Below, piece after piece: positions 62,215 to 64,000 of a DNA stretch of 64,000 nucleotides. A model generated the notes under the pieces. It saw only the letters and a program-made list of their open reading frames with translations. It had not been told where the DNA came from and did not search any database. Source of the stretch: a virus; the IMG/VR virus record IMGVR_UViG_3300035698_004085, positions 1 to 64,000 of that record, one strand, 5' to 3'. Both the position numbers and the translations under genes were made by a program. Each line of letters starts with the position of its first letter. Position 1 is the stretch's first letter.

Positions 62215-63156
62215 ATGATTGAAAAGACGAGCTATATTTTGAGTAAGTTTCCTAACAAAGATCCCAACAGTAGAGGACAGATCCATACGACTTGCCCTTT
62301 CCATGACGATAATACGTCTTCATTTTCAATTAACGTAGAAGAAGGCGTGTTCATTTGTGGTTCTAGTCACTGCGGTATAAGAGGAGCTTTTCCCCTATTT
62401 TATAAATTAATGGAGAATATTGATTCTTGGGTTGAGGTTTTTGAGGATCTTAAGAGTAAAGACCCAAATTATGACCTTAATGAATTCTTTTCAGCTGATA
62501 AAGGACCACGAGTTAGCTCAATAATTATTAATCCTTTTCCAGAGCCTCCCGGTATAGAGCCTTTAGGCGATATTCAATTTCTGCAAGATAGAGGAATTAC
62601 TCCTGAAGTTTGTCAGCGTTATGGCTTAGTCTATGGTAGAGAAGGTCGGCATTCTGGAATTAGCATACGTTCTTCCATCGTTGCTCCTGTATGGGACGTT
62701 GACAGTGTTTATAAAACGTTCCAGGTTCGCTATTTAAGTCCTAATTCACCTACAAGATGGCTTAATCCTGTCGGTAGCCCTATTCAGGAGCTTTTATACG
62801 GAGGTCATGCTATAGACCCCTATGCAGAGTTCTTATGGGTTGTAGAGGGTGCTAGCGACGTTTGGAGAATGTCTACTTTTGGGGTGCAGTCTGTTGGTTT
62901 AAATACTAAAGAAGCTTCTCCTTCTCAGTTTAATAAGATTAAAAGCGTATGTGACACTTTTAAGTGTCAGCCTGTAATTTGCTTAGACGGAGATGCGGCT
63001 GTTGCACCTTCAGCTTATGAGATGAGCTGTAACGATATTTTGTACATTAATTTGGCTGCTTTTGGTTTTCAGCCGAAGATAGTAACTTTAAATTATAGTG
63101 AAGACCCTGGTTCACTTTCTTATGACAGATTTTTAGAGCTGCAGGAGACTTTGTAG
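62215..63156 (+). CDS. DNA primase (CHC2 zinc finger and Toprim)
   Basis: 313 residues. CPFHDDNTSSFSI with FICGSSHCGIRG is a zinc-binding primase finger (Cys, His, Cys, Cys). The Toprim motifs are LWVVEGASDVWRM (Glu) and CLDGDAA (DxD). This is the standard DnaG-type layout, shorter than the bacterial protein and without a visible helicase-binding end. It makes RNA primers and follows the helicase, completing the replisome cluster. The start may be leaderless. Confidence 0.8.
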   Translation: MIEKTSYILSKFPNKDPNSRGQIHTTCPFHDDNTSSFSINVEEGVFICGSSHCGIRGAFPLFYKLMENIDSWVEVFEDLKSKDPNYDLNEFFSADKGPRVSSIIINPFPEPPGIEPLGDIQFLQDRGITPEVCQRYGLVYGREGRHSGISIRSSIVAPVWDVDSVYKTFQVRYLSPNSPTRWLNPVGSPIQELLYGGHAIDPYAEFLWVVEGASDVWRMSTFGVQSVGLNTKEASPSQFNKIKSVCDTFKCQPVICLDGDAAVAPSAYEMSCNDILYINLAAFGFQPKIVTLNYSEDPGSLSYDRFLELQETL

Positions 63157-64000
63157 ATGGCTTTGAACCTAAATGATTATTTGGAAACGATGATAACGAA
63201 GGTTATGCACAGCCCTAATGGGTCTGTGCTTGCTGGAAGCTTGCTTAAGTGGAAGCCTCTTATCTATTCAACTATTCTTAAGCTGATGAAAGTCACTAAG
63301 CGTACTCAAGAAGAAGCATTTCAGGATCTTATGGTTCCTTTAGCTAGGATTAGTTCTCTATATCCTGTTATTCTTTATCGCTATGACGGAAAGATTTATG
63401 AGGAAGTTGAAAGAGACGGAAAGCTTGTTAAACTCACTACTGTTCGTTATAACAAGCAAAAAACTGTAACAATTTGGGTTAGGGAAGAGAAGGTTGAAAG
63501 GGTAAAGAAGGCAAAGTTTAGTTCTTTAATCTATAACAAGATTCGTCAAGAAGCTTGCGTAATGAATAGGGCGCATTTTACTCAAAAGAATGGCTATGAA
63601 GTAACAAAGATCACAAAAACCAAAGTGAAGACAAACAGCACTAAAGGACCTAAGTCGAAAACGGTTGATTTTAAAGAGGTTCAAAAGTTCGCACGTATTT
63701 ATAGCTTGGGTGATTCTTGTGTCAGTACTAATGATTCTGAAGGTGATAGGACCTATGAAGACGTTATTGCTTCTGACTCTATTTCTCCTGAGGTGATAGC
63801 TGAGGGTTTTGACACTTTTACCAGCGTTTCTGAGGCTATTTCGCTTATTTCTAAAAAAGCATTAGCGTATATTTATGAAAAACCGGAAATTACAAGTAAA
63901 GAACTGAGGCAGAAGCTTAAGGTAACGAATAAGAAACTAGGGTTTATCCGTAGGGAGATAAAAGAGGCGACAGACAAGTATCAAGGGCTTACGAGAAAGT
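63157..64000 (+). CDS. Sigma-factor-like protein, 3' end outside window
   Basis: The frame from ATG 63157 (directly after the primase stop) runs to the window end, 281 residues so far. AFQDLMVPLARISSLYP and KFSSLIYNKIRQEACVMNR resemble sigma region 2, and the end (KPEITSKELRQKLKVTNKKL then GFIRREIKEA) resembles a region 4 helix-turn-helix. If correct, it may direct RNA polymerase to the distinct late-type promoters seen in the structural half. The resemblance is moderate and the gene is incomplete. Confidence 0.5.
   Translation, partial: MALNLNDYLETMITKVMHSPNGSVLAGSLLKWKPLIYSTILKLMKVTKRTQEEAFQDLMVPLARISSLYPVILYRYDGKIYEEVERDGKLVKLTTVRYNKQKTVTIWVREEKVERVKKAKFSSLIYNKIRQEACVMNRAHFTQKNGYEVTKITKTKVKTNSTKGPKSKTVDFKEVQKFARIYSLGDSCVSTNDSEGDRTYEDVIASDSISPEVIAEGFDTFTSVSEAISLISKKALAYIYEKPEITSKELRQKLKVTNKKLGFIRREIKEATDKYQGLTRK

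Noticed and set aside
1-64000. tRNA genes, reverse transcriptase/diversity-generating system, CRISPR-Cas and integrase
   Set aside because: No cloverleaf-like sequence in the gaps, no reverse transcriptase, Cas or integrase motifs in any frame read.

Overview
The window is a continuous piece of a large contractile-tailed (myovirus) double-stranded DNA phage genome. Every supported gene lies on the + strand. Genes are tightly packed, often with stop/start overlaps such as TAATG, and no gene-free stretch exceeds 300 bases. The phage call rests on a full virion gene series: portal, head protease, scaffold, capsid, sheath, tube, tail chaperone with frameshift, tape measure, baseplate and fibres. 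The DNA is visibly AT-rich. The host cannot be read directly. The lysis-like membrane proteins, a lipoprotein with a long Asp-Thr repeat and a peptidoglycan-hydrolase domain suggest a Gram-negative host. Asp-Thr repeats of this type recall secreted proteins of Myxococcota/Bradymonadales-like bacteria, but that is only a hint.

Layout. 1-1809: end of a LamG-like fibre or adhesin. 1983-13706: head module, with a small gene, a portal carrying three inteins, a possible MuF-like protein, two small ORFs, protease, scaffold, a candidate decoration protein and the major capsid protein, closed by a rho-independent terminator. 13828-20562: neck/connector-type genes around a small membrane or lysis-like cassette. 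20665-30659: sheath, two paralogous tail tube proteins, a tail assembly chaperone with a -1 frameshift, and two tape-measure-like proteins, the second with a SleB-like hydrolase end. 30722-42592: baseplate hub, spike, gp25-like wedge, J-like protein, and large modular baseplate/fibre proteins. 42594-44683: a HEQEH membrane peptidase candidate and an HNH nuclease with tandem zinc ribbons. 44708-49255: a beta-helical tail fibre or spike. 49338-50102: lipoprotein. 50178-64000: nucleic-acid and replication genes, namely a FEN-UDG fusion, a SNF2 helicase with a class 3 intein, a ThyX-like protein, a Nudix protein, a DnaC-like loader, a DnaB-like helicase, a primase and a sigma-like gene cut by the window end.

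Regulation. Five leaders in the structural half share the arrangement TTTAAA - 3 or 4 bases - CCnACw - 10 or 11 bases - TAnAnT (a sixth matches partly). Three leaders in the right part carry ordinary sigma70-type -35/-10 boxes with 17-base spacing. The last gene resembles a sigma factor, so a phage-specified late promoter class is a reasonable hypothesis.

Most notable: three inteins in one portal gene (one apparently eroded to a mini-intein), a class 3 intein in a helicase Walker A motif, a textbook frameshift signal, an IscB-like N-terminal motif in a capsid-neighbouring gene, a FEN-UDG fusion, and the shared late-type promoter motif.
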